Assembly: GCA_910575775.1 (NCBI GenBank)
Contig: CAJTEY010000022.1
Coordinates: forward strand, 1 to 64,000
Direction: 5' to 3'
DNA from: Lachnospiraceae bacterium
GTDB lineage: Bacteria > Bacillota > Clostridia > Lachnospirales > Lachnospiraceae
Length of the DNA: 64,000 bases
Shown here piece by piece: positions 1 to 7,792 of the stretch. The stretch's first letter is position 1. The number at the start of each line of letters is the position of its first letter. Below the pieces are notes generated by a model. It was given only the letters and a program-made list of their open reading frames with translations. It was not told where the DNA came from and made no database searches. The translations under genes and the position numbers were made by a program.

Positions 1-131
1 TAAGGCTGAAATATGCTGCCATGAACCTGAAGAAACTGGCGATGTGGAAATGGAAGGCAGCTCACCGACAGTTTTTTGTCGCGATGAGTATTGCTGCTTT
101 AAAAAAGAACCTCTGCTGTGCTGCTGCATAA
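1..131 (+). mobile_element. IS1182-like transposase, C-terminal fragment (cut by window edge)
   Basis: An open frame enters from the left edge (first full codon at base 3) and ends at the TAA at 129-131, leaving 42 residues. They include a basic AAMNLKKLAMWKW stretch, which resembles the C-terminal end of IS1182/IS5-type DDE transposases. Only the tail is visible, so the catalytic residues and intactness of the element cannot be judged. The family call is by resemblance only. Confidence 0.5.
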
Positions 132-143
132 CAGGGGTTCTTT
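104..143 (+). terminator. Hairpin at the transposase 3' end
   Basis: Twelve-base arms (104-115 and 132-143) pair with one G-T wobble and overlap the transposase stop codon. There is only a short T run after the stem, so this may be a weak terminator or part of the insertion-sequence end. Confidence 0.4.
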
Positions 144-153
144 GACAGTCTGG

Positions 154-177
154 ACGCTTCCCCACATGGGGAGCGTT
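154..177 (+). terminator. Hairpin followed by T-rich stretch
   Basis: Ten-base arms ACGCTTCCCC and GGGGAGCGTT enclose the loop ACAT and are followed by an AT-rich TTTGTTTTATT tail. It would separate the insertion-sequence remnant from the next gene. Confidence 0.55.
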
Positions 178-268
178 AATTTGTTTTATTATAGGTGAGA
201 GAAAAGAATCAGCAACTTATGGGGAAAGGATTTCATAACAGTGAATATCAATTACGGAGGTACAGCTA

Positions 269-469
269 ATGAAATTAAGAGAGGTCATTTTACAGAAAAA
301 AGCACCGTGTGGGAAATGCCCATATAAATTAGGACTTGTTGAGACACTGACCAACCCCTGCCCGCAGTGTAAGCAGGACGGTTACAGCTCTTATGAGTGG
401 TTCCTGAAAATAGGGTACGGCATACCGTATCATGCGCCGCTTCAACGATATATTCTTGATATAGAATAA
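269..469 (+). CDS. Small two-CxxC protein, hypothetical
   Basis: A 66-residue protein with ATG preceded by GGAGG at good spacing. It has CGKC (about residues 14-17) and CPQC (about 31-34), which could form a small zinc knuckle; the rest has no motif I know. It lies between the insertion-sequence remnant and the DUF932 gene in the element's accessory region. Function unknown; the clean ribosome binding site and cysteine pairs argue that it is a real gene. Confidence 0.6.
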   Translation: MKLREVILQKKAPCGKCPYKLGLVETLTNPCPQCKQDGYSSYEWFLKIGYGIPYHAPLQRYILDIE

Positions 470-491
470 AAAGAAAGCGGGGTGAATCGTA

Positions 492-608
492 TTGTCCAAA
501 GAAAGGATACTTGAGATCGTGATGGTCGTCCTGACGGCGCTGGTCATGGTGACAAAAGCAATCCAGACGAGCAGTGTGCTGGATTGTAAAGATGAATGTG
601 AACTTTAA
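492..608 (+). CDS. Small membrane peptide, TTG start
   Basis: A 38-residue frame from a TTG codon, beginning MSKERILEIV and continuing into a hydrophobic stretch (about residues 8-22) that could be one membrane helix, then a polar tail with two cysteines. It fills the gap between the cysteine protein and the DUF932 gene in the same direction. The ribosome binding site is weak. No family recognised. Confidence 0.4.
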   Translation: MSKERILEIVMVVLTALVMVTKAIQTSSVLDCKDECEL

Positions 609-698
609 GGCAGGGAGTTTTCCGTATGGAAGGCTCCCGGTTCTTTTCCCGGGATCAGGGAAAGGGACACAACAATCAAATGAAAAGGAGATGGTTTT

Positions 699-1631
699 AT
701 GGCAGCAAATGTTGAAACAATGTTTTATGTAAGGGAGAAACCGTGGCACGGGTTAGGCACGATGGTCGCGGAAGCACCCACATCCACAGCGGCACTCAGG
801 CTTGCGGGACTGGACTGGATGGTGGTGCAGGAGCCTGTGTATACGGGCTATAACGAGATGGTGAAAGGGTATAAAGCAAACGTGCGCAGTTCCGACAGGA
901 AGGTGCTGGGCGTGGTATCTGACCGCTACAAGGTGGTACAGAACGTGGACGCTTTCGGTTTTACCGATGAACTGCTGGGAAAAGGCGTCCGTTATGAGAC
1001 TGCCGGGTCACTGCAGGAGGGGAAGAAGGTCTGGCTCCTTGCAAGGCTCCCGCGGGAATATATCATCGCCGGAGAGCGGATCAGCCCCTATCTGGTGTTC
1101 TCCAACACCCATGACGGCTCCGGCTCCGTGAAAGTAGCCGTTACCCCGGTAAGGGTTGTCTGTAACAACACCCTCAACCTTGCGCTGGATACCGCAAAGC
1201 GGAGTTTTTCCATGATCCATACGGGCAACATCCACGACAAGATACAGGAGGCGAAGGACACGCTCTTTATGGCGGAGAGATACATGGACAGCCTCGGTAT
1301 TGAATTTGAACAGTTGCGCAGGCAGAAGATAACGGATGCGCAGGTAAAGGAATACATCGAACTGCTCCTGCCGATGGAAAAGGATGCGACATCCATCCAG
1401 AGTAAAAATATCATCAGGCTCCGGAAGGATATGGAGCAACGGTATTATGATGCGCCCGATCTGCAGAAGGTAGGGAATAATGCGTACCGTTTCATCAATG
1501 CGGTGTCAGACTTTGCCACGCATAGCGAACCGCTGCGCAGGACGGCAAACTACAATGAGAACCTGTTTGGGCGCACGATTGACGGCAACCCGCTGATCGA
1601 TAAGGCATACCAGCTTGTAAAAGCGGCATAA
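699..1631 (+). CDS. DUF932 phage/plasmid-like protein
   Basis: A 310-residue protein with the typical opening MAANVETMFYVREKPWHGLG of the DUF932 (phage/plasmid-like protein) family, and the family's usual length. These proteins are common on conjugative elements and phages near recombination genes; their biochemical role is not established. AAAAGGAG sits just upstream of the ATG. A strong hairpin terminator follows, so it is probably transcribed apart from the YqaJ operon. Confidence 0.85.
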   Translation: MAANVETMFYVREKPWHGLGTMVAEAPTSTAALRLAGLDWMVVQEPVYTGYNEMVKGYKANVRSSDRKVLGVVSDRYKVVQNVDAFGFTDELLGKGVRYETAGSLQEGKKVWLLARLPREYIIAGERISPYLVFSNTHDGSGSVKVAVTPVRVVCNNTLNLALDTAKRSFSMIHTGNIHDKIQEAKDTLFMAERYMDSLGIEFEQLRRQKITDAQVKEYIELLLPMEKDATSIQSKNIIRLRKDMEQRYYDAPDLQKVGNNAYRFINAVSDFATHSEPLRRTANYNENLFGRTIDGNPLIDKAYQLVKAA

Positions 1632-1691
1632 ACAGGAAGAAATAAAGAAAATATATATCCTTTTGGTCTAAAAGAAACAGTATATCACGGA

Positions 1692-1753
1692 AAAATAAAG
1701 AATGTATGGGGATAGCCGGGCATTATGTTCCGGCTGTCCTCATTCTTTATTTT
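1692..1753. terminator. Long hairpin terminator after DUF932 gene
   Basis: Thirteen-base perfect arms (1692-1704 and 1741-1753) with A-runs on the left and T-runs on the right, plus an inner GATAGCCGG/CCGGCTGTC stem. It could end transcription in either direction. The rest of the 246-base gap to the next gene shows nothing else I can support. Confidence 0.75.
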
Positions 1754-1877
1754 ATAAGAAGAAACAGCAGCGTAAAATGTCCAGAGTATGACTGGGGAAA
1801 TGTACGGCATTTCTGGAAACATTGCTACAGGAGACAATCTTTACAGGATGTTTTAGGAAAAACAGAGGAGGAACAGT

Positions 1878-2807
1878 ATGGTTGAAAAAATATCATTATC
1901 AGGAGTCAGCAATGAAGAATGGCTCCGCTTAAGGAAATCAGGGATCGGTGGTTCCGATGCGGGGGTGATCTGCGGTGTAAACCCCTACAGCAGTGCAATG
2001 AAGGTATTTCAGGATAAGACAAGTGAAGCGGTGGAGGAGCAGGACAGCGAAGCGATCCGTATCGGTCATGACCTTGAAGACTATGTGGCGCAGCGTTTTA
2101 CGGAGGCTACGGGATTAAAAGTCAGAAAGTCCAATTTCATGTACCGGAGTGTGGAACATTCTTTCATGATCGCAGATGTGGACAGGCTGATAGTGGGCGA
2201 GGATGCGGGACTGGAATGTAAGACAGCCAGCGCCTACAATGCGGACAAATGGGCGGACGGGAATATCCCGCTCCATTATGTGATGCAGTGCTACCATTAC
2301 ATGGCGGTGACCGGGAAAAGGGTGTGGTATATCGCGGCGGTCATCTTAGGCAGGGAATTTACCTACCGTAGACTGGAATGGGATGATGATCTGATCGAGC
2401 GGCTCATATCAGTAGAAGATGATTTCTGGAATCATCATGTGGTGCCGGGCATTATCCCGCCGCCGGATGGGAGCAGGGCCTGTGACGAGGTTCTGGAACA
2501 GTATTTCCATACGGCAAGGAAAGCCAGCGCCATCAGGCTTGTCGGGTTTGATGAAAAGCTGCGGCGGCGTGAGGAGATCCTTGGTTTTATCTCCGAACTG
2601 CAGGCGGAGCAGAAACAGATCGAGCAGGAAGTGAAACTCTTCATGCGGGATAATGAACTGGCGAGCAGTGACAGTTTCCGTGTTTCATGGAAAAATATTG
2701 ATTCCACAAAGTTGGATACGAAGCGCATAAAGGAGGAGCGGCCGGAGCTTTATGCCGATTATGGTAAGGTATCCCATTCCAGACGGTTTGAAGTGAAGGC
2801 GGCATAG
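1878..2807 (+). CDS. YqaJ-family viral recombinase nuclease
   Basis: A 309-residue protein with the YqaJ exonuclease layout: WLRLRKSGIGGSDAG near residues 14-28, then GLECKTASAYN near 112, carrying the E-x-K of the PD-(D/E)XK core, and HYVMQCYHYMAVTG after it. Such lambda-exonuclease-like enzymes make 3' single strands for an annealing partner. That partner is plausibly the Rad52-type protein two genes downstream in the same operon. A coiled-coil-like C-terminal segment follows the nuclease. The start has AGAGGAGGAA at ideal spacing. Confidence 0.88.
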   Translation: MVEKISLSGVSNEEWLRLRKSGIGGSDAGVICGVNPYSSAMKVFQDKTSEAVEEQDSEAIRIGHDLEDYVAQRFTEATGLKVRKSNFMYRSVEHSFMIADVDRLIVGEDAGLECKTASAYNADKWADGNIPLHYVMQCYHYMAVTGKRVWYIAAVILGREFTYRRLEWDDDLIERLISVEDDFWNHHVVPGIIPPPDGSRACDEVLEQYFHTARKASAIRLVGFDEKLRRREEILGFISELQAEQKQIEQEVKLFMRDNELASSDSFRVSWKNIDSTKLDTKRIKEERPELYADYGKVSHSRRFEVKAA

Positions 2808-2817
2808 GAGGAACGCT

Positions 2818-3192
2818 ATGGATGAAAAGGAACTGCGGGAACTGCTACAGCAGAGGCTCCATCTGGAACTCCTGTGCTTTAAGGATTCCATGCTCCAACA
2901 GGGAAAAGAGGACATCTTCAAGGCTTCTTACAGGATTGAGATTTATGTAAACCTATATGAGATACTGTTAGTACATACAGAGAACTTACAGGCGGGTACG
3001 ATCAGGGAGCTTTTAGGGCTTGGTTTTGGCATACTGGATCATATTTATCAGGGATGGATGGACAGGGAGGATAGTTTTTATGCGGAGCTTAGGGAATATG
3101 CGTGTTATGAACTGGAAGCGATCCCGAAAAAAGCAGACCCGGATGCGGGGAAGGAGGAAAAGGATGGAACAGAATCTGATCAGGCTGCTTAA
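2818..3192 (+). CDS. DUF3848-like hypothetical protein
   Basis: A 124-residue acidic helical protein beginning MDEKELRELLQQRL, ten bases after the YqaJ stop. The N-terminal half resembles short DUF3848-type proteins of Firmicute integrative elements, but I cannot confirm this by eye. The end overlaps the next gene's start by 29 bases, so the three genes are almost certainly one translationally coupled recombination operon. Confidence 0.5.
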   Translation: MDEKELRELLQQRLHLELLCFKDSMLQQGKEDIFKASYRIEIYVNLYEILLVHTENLQAGTIRELLGLGFGILDHIYQGWMDREDSFYAELREYACYELEAIPKKADPDAGKEEKDGTESDQAA

Positions 3193-3985
3193 GGCGGATG
3201 AGATCGAGTGCAGGGTGGCTGTTATCAAGGAAAACGGCTTAAGCCTGTTACTCTATAAGGATGCGAGGGTAGACCAGCGTATCCTTGATGAGACTTTCGG
3301 ACCTTTTGGCTGGAAACGGAGCCACCAGAGCATAGAGGGGAACCTCTACTGCACGGTGGAGATTTATGATAAGGCAACCGGGGAATGGGTGGCGAAGCAG
3401 GATGTGGGTACCATGAGTTATTCGGAAAAGGAGAAGGGACAGGCTTCTGACAGTTTTAAACGTGCGTGCTTCAACTGGGGTATCGGTCGGGAACTCTATA
3501 CGGCGCCCTTTATCTGGATACCTGCGGCAAAGGCAGAGATCGTGTATAAAGAAGACCAAAATAAAGTAAAGCGGTTTTCCTGCAATGACCATTTCTCGGT
3601 ATCTTCCATCCAGTACAATGACGACCGGGAGATCTGCGCCCTTGTGATCGTGAATGGCAGGGGACAGACGGTATACGAACTGAAGGAAAAAGGCGCAGGC
3701 GCTGCGGGCGGCCGCAAAGGGAAAGCTGCCGAAAGAAATGCTGATAAAGCGGAAACGGCACAAAAGCCGGCGCAGAAGAATACAGCGGAGAAAGCGCAGA
3801 AAGATCCGGCTTCCATATCTAAGGAACAGATGGATTCCTTACAGGCGGAGCTTGACAGGACGGGCGTGTCGATGGAGACGGTACAGAGCAGATACCGGAT
3901 CAAGGAGCCGGCAGCAATGAGCGCGGAACTCTACGGCAGGGTGATGTCTGCGCTGAAACGGACGAAATCATCAGAGGCGGCATAA
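3164..3985 (+). CDS. Rad52/22-type single-strand annealing protein
   Basis: The ATG at 3164, preceded by GGAGGAAAAGG, gives 273 residues; an earlier in-frame start would lie deep inside the upstream gene. It has the Rad52 family core: WKRSHQSIEGNLYCTVEIYD near residues 49-68, then a DVGTMSYSEKEKGQASDSFKRACFNWGIGR region. The C-terminal third is Ala/Lys rich and probably disordered. These proteins anneal complementary single strands, and the operon supplies a matching YqaJ nuclease. Role in recombination of the integrative element is inferred. Confidence 0.8.
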   Translation: MEQNLIRLLKADEIECRVAVIKENGLSLLLYKDARVDQRILDETFGPFGWKRSHQSIEGNLYCTVEIYDKATGEWVAKQDVGTMSYSEKEKGQASDSFKRACFNWGIGRELYTAPFIWIPAAKAEIVYKEDQNKVKRFSCNDHFSVSSIQYNDDREICALVIVNGRGQTVYELKEKGAGAAGGRKGKAAERNADKAETAQKPAQKNTAEKAQKDPASISKEQMDSLQAELDRTGVSMETVQSRYRIKEPAAMSAELYGRVMSALKRTKSSEAA

Positions 3986-4360
3986 GTATTGATGACTGGA
4001 TAAGAGAAAGGAGGGTAAAGGATAAATGATAAGTTTTGAGGAATTTACAGAAAATGTAGTAAAAGAGATTCGCGTGAAGGTAGGCGGCGTATTTCAGATC
4101 AAAGAGTATAATGTGATCAAGAATAATAATGTGAAGCGTGCCGGGATCGCCGTTATAAAAAATGAAAAAGATATCGGGCCGTGCGTGTATCTGGATGAGT
4201 TTTACCGGGAATATGAATCCGATGGGATGAAATTTGATGAGATCGTGGACGAGGTCTACAGACTGATCATGAAGCATAAGAATGATGACGCGATGGATTT
4301 TGACATATCGGGATTCAAAAGATGGGAAACTGTCCGGGGAAATGTTTATCCGAAACTCAT

Positions 4361-4375
4361 TAATGCGGAACAGAA
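4361..4375 (+). repeat. Left 15-bp direct repeat (target duplication or core)
   Basis: TAATGCGGAACAGAA is identical to 41326-41340 and marks the left prophage junction. One copy is needed to restore the DUF5688 frame. Confidence 0.9.
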
Positions 4376-4401
4376 GATAAGTTTTAAAATTAAATGCGAC
4401 A
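4376..4401 (+). repeat. Left terminal inverted end
   Basis: The outer 13 bases differ between the two ends, but bases 4389-4401 (ATTAAATGCGACA) match perfectly, inverted, with 41300-41312. This is the likely binding site of the transposase HTH. Confidence 0.8.
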
Positions 4402-4428
4402 AGAGGTATTAAAGCCTCTGCCGCATTT
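4392..4428 (+). terminator. Terminator hairpin overlapping left end
   Basis: Arms AAATGCG..AGAGG and CCTCT..CGCATTT form a two-part stem followed by ATTTTTTTA. It reuses part of the terminal repeat and would stop host transcription from the disrupted gene entering the phage. Confidence 0.65.
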
Positions 4429-4457
4429 ATTTTTTTACGGTAGATAATAGTAAAAGT

Positions 4458-4500
4458 ATAGTGCGGTAGAGCTTAGAAAACTCTATCGCACTATTTTTTT
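4458..4500 (+). terminator. Second strong terminator near left end
   Basis: Fourteen-base arms (4458-4471 and 4481-4494) with one wobble pair, followed by seven T residues. Together with the hairpin before it, it insulates the phage from read-through. Confidence 0.8.
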
Positions 4501-4530
4501 ATCCAAAAATGGGAAAGGAGCGCGGGGACA

Positions 4531-4731
4531 ATGGCAAGGAAGTACAAAAGGCTAAGCTATGAGGACAGGAAGAAAATAGAGGCTATGTGTAAGGCTGGCA
4601 ACAATGCAGAGGCTATAGCTGATGCAGTAGGCGTACACAGAGGCACTTTATACCGGGAGCTGCAAAGAGGCGGGGCAGAGAACGGAAAGCGGCAGCAGTA
4701 CAGCGCAGAGCTGGCACAGCGGGCTATTTAG
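4531..4731 (+). CDS. IS30-type HTH-only protein
   Basis: A 66-residue protein made almost entirely of one helix-turn-helix: the segment MARKYKRLSYEDRKKIEAMC is followed by GVHRGTLYREL. It aligns with the N-terminus of the phage's own transposase (MGKHLTKADRIKLEALLKAG, VHRSTIYREIKRG) but has no catalytic domain. AAAGGAG precedes the ATG. It may bind the element ends as a transposition regulator or act as a repressor. It could also be a domesticated relic, but its clean start and position next to the left end favour a function. Confidence 0.7.
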   Translation: MARKYKRLSYEDRKKIEAMCKAGNNAEAIADAVGVHRGTLYRELQRGGAENGKRQQYSAELAQRAI

Positions 4732-4760
4732 ACAGAGCGGACGAAAGAGAGGTAAATATA

Positions 4761-5582
4761 ATGGCACGCACTAAGGAAGTACCGACAGAGGGGCTATTAA
4801 GTGATTTGGAGTATACCAGCGTAATAGTAAGTTACTCAAACGGGATAGACAGCACGGGGGCGCTTTACTGGGCGGTTAAGAATTTCCCTAAAGAAAAAAT
4901 TTATCTGCTTTATTGTGATACGGGGTGTGAGTACCCGGAAAATATAGCGCTGTTTTACAAGGTGGCAGCGTTCATGGAAGTTAAGCCCGTTTTATTATCT
5001 GATACAAGAGGATTTTTAGGGCTGCTGCTGAATGAGCGGCTTAAGTTTCCAGATATGAAAAATCGCTGGTGTACAGCTTATCTGAAAACGGCGGTAACTG
5101 ATAAATGGATAAGACAGCATAGGCAGCAGTTGGGCGCAAAGTGCTTATTTGTATCTGGGGAACGCAGGGACGAAAGCACAGGACGGGCAAAGCTGCCAGA
5201 GCTGGAATATCACAGTACGACGCTTAAGACAAAGCGGGTAGCAGATTTTACGTGCCATTGGTATAGACCTTGCCTAGATTACGAGAAAGGCAAAATGTTT
5301 GAGCAGGGCAGAGAGCTTAAGTTAGAGCCGCACCCGTGCTACGAATATGTCGGTAGATGCAGCTGCATGTTTTGTATGTTCATGCCAGAGCGCCACGCTG
5401 CGGAGAATATGAAGAGATACCCGGAAATGGCGGCAGAGTATGTACGGGCAGAAATGAAGATACAGCACACATGGAAAAAGGCAAAGAGCCTGCAAAGTGT
5501 TTTCAATGAATGTATGGATATAGACGACGTAGACGAGGACATACAGCAGGAGTTTAGGCAATTAAGCCTATTTGATAAATAG
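4761..5582 (+). CDS. PAPS-reductase-like PP-loop protein
   Basis: A 273-residue phosphoadenosine-phosphosulfate-reductase-like protein. The PP-loop SYSNGIDSTGALYWAV lies near residues 24-39 and binds ATP or PAPS in this family. A typical SGERRDEST motif sits near 130, and the CSCMFCMF cysteines near 200 could hold a metal or Fe-S site. Phage and mobile members are related to CysH and DndC and often serve nucleic-acid or nucleotide modification rather than sulfate assimilation. It is the first large early gene, two genes before a radical SAM protein. Substrate unknown. Confidence 0.8.
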   Translation: MARTKEVPTEGLLSDLEYTSVIVSYSNGIDSTGALYWAVKNFPKEKIYLLYCDTGCEYPENIALFYKVAAFMEVKPVLLSDTRGFLGLLLNERLKFPDMKNRWCTAYLKTAVTDKWIRQHRQQLGAKCLFVSGERRDESTGRAKLPELEYHSTTLKTKRVADFTCHWYRPCLDYEKGKMFEQGRELKLEPHPCYEYVGRCSCMFCMFMPERHAAENMKRYPEMAAEYVRAEMKIQHTWKKAKSLQSVFNECMDIDDVDEDIQQEFRQLSLFDK

Positions 5583-5601
5583 GCGGCGCCGCCGCCATTA
5601 A

Positions 5602-5675
5602 GCGCCCTTAATTCAGTGGGAGAATACCGCAGCCGGGCATACAGCGGGGGCGCTGGTTCGATTCCAGCAGGGCGT
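5602..5675 (+). tRNA. tRNA-like sequence with abnormal anticodon arm
   Basis: Seventy-four bases fold as a tRNA. Acceptor arms GCGCCCT and AGGGCGT pair over seven positions with one G-T, the D stem is ATTC/GAAT, and the T arm GCTGG-TTCGATT-CCAGC is perfect. The anticodon region is wrong for a normal tRNA: a four-pair CCGC/GCGG stem carries a 13-base loop, so no anticodon can be assigned. No CCA is encoded and T residues follow. It could be a decayed tRNA, a phage tRNA-like RNA, or a tRNA broken by a small insertion. Confidence 0.45.
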
Positions 5676-5814
5676 TTTTGTAGCAGGCATGGCGAGCCTG
5701 CGGCAGATGCAGCAGGCGAATAGCTGTTATCTGTATACCGTAGAAAAATAGCAGCGGTCATACCAGCTAGAGAGTATGTAGACGGTCAACAGGTTTTTAA
5801 GCAGCTTTTTTAAG
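5676..5814. other. Short non-coding gap after tRNA-like sequence
   Basis: This stretch between the tRNA-like sequence and the next small frame shows no open reading frame with a ribosome binding site and no second clear tRNA fold. It ends with a T-rich GCAGCTTTTTTAAGG just before a GTG start. Confidence 0.4.
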
Positions 5815-6024
5815 GTGAAAAAGCGCCCATACGGTAAATATACGCCAGAACAGGAGAGCGGCAGCAGTGAAGAGACAGAGAGCGCCGCCCGGAGGGAGAG
5901 TTTAAGGGATTTGGCAAAGCAAGGAATATATCACGGTAGCGGCAGCAGGCGTAATATGGCTGCCGCTAAAGAAAAGAGGACGGCAGGAAATGAGGGTAGA
6001 GCTGATAGACGTAGACGGGCATAA
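5815..6024 (+). CDS. Small basic/acidic protein, hypothetical
   Basis: A 69-residue frame from GTG, MKKRPYGKYTPEQE, rich in Glu, Arg, Ser and Ala and without hydrophobic segments. Its end overlaps the radical SAM gene's start by 35 bases, the compact overlap style seen throughout this early region. The ribosome binding site AAGG is weak and close. No family recognised; it could be spurious. Confidence 0.35.
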   Translation: MKKRPYGKYTPEQESGSSEETESAARRESLRDLAKQGIYHGSGSRRNMAAAKEKRTAGNEGRADRRRRA

Positions 6025-6913
6025 CTTCCCTAATTTGCCGCTTATGAAAATATCAGCATACTATAAAAGCCGGGGCGATAGCGTAGGCTGGCATAACCCG
6101 CTTACGGCATGGCTTAACCCGCCAGATCGGGTATACATGAGCAAAGTATTTACCTTTACGCCGGATTACCAGCACCCGGTAAATGCGCAGGAGATCATAA
6201 GAGGCGGCACAGGGTACAGTTACCCGGACGGCGGCGCAGAGCTGCCAGAAGAGATAGAACACATATACCCGGACTATTCTATTTACTTTGAGAAGATACC
6301 AGAGGTAAAAGAAACAGCCTACGGATTCCTTACAAGGGGCTGCCCCAGAGGGTGCGACTTTTGCATAGTGGGGCAGAAAGAGGGGCGGGCTGCAAAGAAA
6401 GTGGCTGATCTTTCGGAGTTCTGGCGCGGACAGAAAAACATAGTGCTTTTAGATGCTAACTTGTTTGCCTGCAAAGAGTGGAGAGGCTTAAGCGATCAGC
6501 TGATAAACAGCGGCGCATGGGTGGACTTTTCGCAGGGCTGCGATATTCGTATTATGACGCAGGAAAAAGCGGAGTACATAAAGCGCATGAAGATAAAACG
6601 CATACATTTTGCGTGGGACAGGTACGAGGACAAAGAGGCGATCATACCGAAATTCAGAGAATTTAGGGAAATCACGGGCTGGGAAAGAAAAAAGCTGGGC
6701 GTATACGTTCTATGCAATTTCAATACCACTTTTGAGCAGGATTTAGACCGGGTATATACCTTGCGTGATCTGGGGTATGCGCCGTATGTAATGCTTTATG
6801 ATAAGCAGAATATACCAGACGGGCATAGGCTTAAGCACTTACAGCGCTGGGTAAATAACAGAATTATTTTTAACAGCTGCAAAGATTTTGCAGACTATGA
6901 TTGCAGGAAGTAG
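5990..6913 (+). CDS. Phage radical SAM protein
   Basis: A 307-residue protein. The N-terminal 90 residues (RVELIDVDGHNFPNLPLMKI) look like the B12-binding-type domain of MiaB-like radical SAM enzymes. The Fe-S motif is CPRGCDFC (C-x3-C-x2-C) near residue 118. LLDANLFA and WVDFSQGCDIR follow as in a radical SAM barrel, which seems shorter than in MiaB-like enzymes. It overlaps the gene before it and shares the early operon with the PAPS-reductase-like protein; a joint role in modifying DNA, RNA or a nucleotide is only inferred. Confidence 0.8.
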   Translation: MRVELIDVDGHNFPNLPLMKISAYYKSRGDSVGWHNPLTAWLNPPDRVYMSKVFTFTPDYQHPVNAQEIIRGGTGYSYPDGGAELPEEIEHIYPDYSIYFEKIPEVKETAYGFLTRGCPRGCDFCIVGQKEGRAAKKVADLSEFWRGQKNIVLLDANLFACKEWRGLSDQLINSGAWVDFSQGCDIRIMTQEKAEYIKRMKIKRIHFAWDRYEDKEAIIPKFREFREITGWERKKLGVYVLCNFNTTFEQDLDRVYTLRDLGYAPYVMLYDKQNIPDGHRLKHLQRWVNNRIIFNSCKDFADYDCRK

Positions 6914-6921
6914 GGCAGGGC

Positions 6922-7236
6922 ATGAGGTATGCAGTGATTATTTACACAGATACAACCAGCGAGGCGGCTATAGCTGATTACATGCAGCAGCGCCGCTGGG
7001 ACAGGAAGAGGGAACGCAGACGGCGGCAGCGCCGCCAGTATTTCCTTAAGCAGCGCTTAACGGGCGTATTCATTTTGGTGTTTACCGTCCTGGCTGTAAT
7101 GGCGACAGGCGGCGACGCAACAATAGCGATCATTACAGTACCGCTGGGGCTGTATCTGCTATTCACTAAAGAAATGCTTTTAGTGAATGATTTTTACTGG
7201 AAAAAAGAAGAGAGGGCGGGACATGGCAATATTTAG
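6922..7236 (+). CDS. Small membrane protein, hypothetical
   Basis: From the ATG at 6922, preceded by AGGGCAGGG, this is 104 residues. A polar head with a very basic stretch (RRWDRKRERRRRQRRQ) is followed by two adjacent hydrophobic segments (about residues 52-83), probably a helical hairpin in the membrane. An in-frame start at 6901 would lie inside the radical SAM gene. No family recognised. Confidence 0.5.
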   Translation: MRYAVIIYTDTTSEAAIADYMQQRRWDRKRERRRRQRRQYFLKQRLTGVFILVFTVLAVMATGGDATIAIITVPLGLYLLFTKEMLLVNDFYWKKEERAGHGNI

Positions 7237-7603
7237 GGAAGTACGCACAGAAGTATATTGCGACATATGCGGCGAGTATGTCATAGGCTGGAAAAGCCCC
7301 GGTATCGGTGTAAGTAAGGACTGGGCGGCGTACTTTGCACGACAGGAGGGCTGCACGACGGGCAAAAAGGTTATCTGTAAAAGCTGCCGTATAAGCAGGC
7401 GCATAGAAAAATGTAGCCTGCAAAAGAAGTGCGGAGAGGCGGGCAGGGACGGAGACGGTACTTGTCTGGGATTTGGCAGCGGATTTGACAGACAGCTTGA
7501 CGACGAGCCTATAGAGCAGTGCAAACGCTGTATAGCGTGTACTTCTTTTGACCGGGAAGAGGAAAAGCACAGATTAAGTTTAGGGGGCAGAAAGAGTAGG
7601 TAA
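7223..7603 (+). CDS. Cys-rich zinc-binding-like protein
   Basis: The ATG at 7223 gives 126 residues and overlaps the preceding gene by 14 bases. CDIC (about 12-15) and CKSC (about 53-56) suggest one zinc site. Further cysteines in CSLQKKC and CKRCIAC could form a second. No catalytic motif seen. Small zinc proteins like this are typical of phage early operons, where they may be host-takeover or regulatory factors. Confidence 0.55.
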   Translation: MAIFREVRTEVYCDICGEYVIGWKSPGIGVSKDWAAYFARQEGCTTGKKVICKSCRISRRIEKCSLQKKCGEAGRDGDGTCLGFGSGFDRQLDDEPIEQCKRCIACTSFDREEEKHRLSLGGRKSR

Positions 7604-7606
7604 AAC

Positions 7607-7792
7607 ATGTACACATGGAAACACGGGAACTATCAGCACGTAGGCGCAAACATTCAGAAGAGCATAAAAATTGACGCTGAAACGCTGGAAGTTATAGAGG
7701 CGGTAGAGGGGCGCAGCTTTTCTGATAAAGTGCGGAACATGGCAGCAGAATACAAACGGTTAAGGAGTTATGCGGCGGCGTCTGAAAGGTAA
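7607..7792 (+). CDS. Ribbon-helix-helix-like regulator
   Basis: A 61-residue protein with a strand-like SIKIDAETLEVIEAV followed by GRSFSDKVRNMAAEYKRL, the pattern of a MetJ/Arc ribbon-helix-helix DNA-binding domain. It ends inside the first of three evenly spaced GTAATAC repeats (7789-7838), which makes autoregulation through those repeats attractive but unproven. The ATG lies three bases after the upstream stop. Confidence 0.55.
   Translation: MYTWKHGNYQHVGANIQKSIKIDAETLEVIEAVEGRSFSDKVRNMAAEYKRLRSYAAASER

Larger units (their letters stand above)
4026..4412 (+). pseudogene. DUF5688 gene, 5' part, cut by prophage
   Basis: The first 116 codons (4026-4375) belong to a DUF5688-type protein. 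The frame then runs into prophage sequence and stops at 4412, giving a 128-residue truncated product. Joining base 4375 to base 41341 restores one continuous frame of 305 codons ending at 41908, reading INAEQ then NKELLEKIPHRIF across the join. The gene is therefore disrupted by, and would be repaired by precise loss of, the element. The family's function is unknown; it is frequent on Lachnospiraceae mobile elements. Confidence 0.85.
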
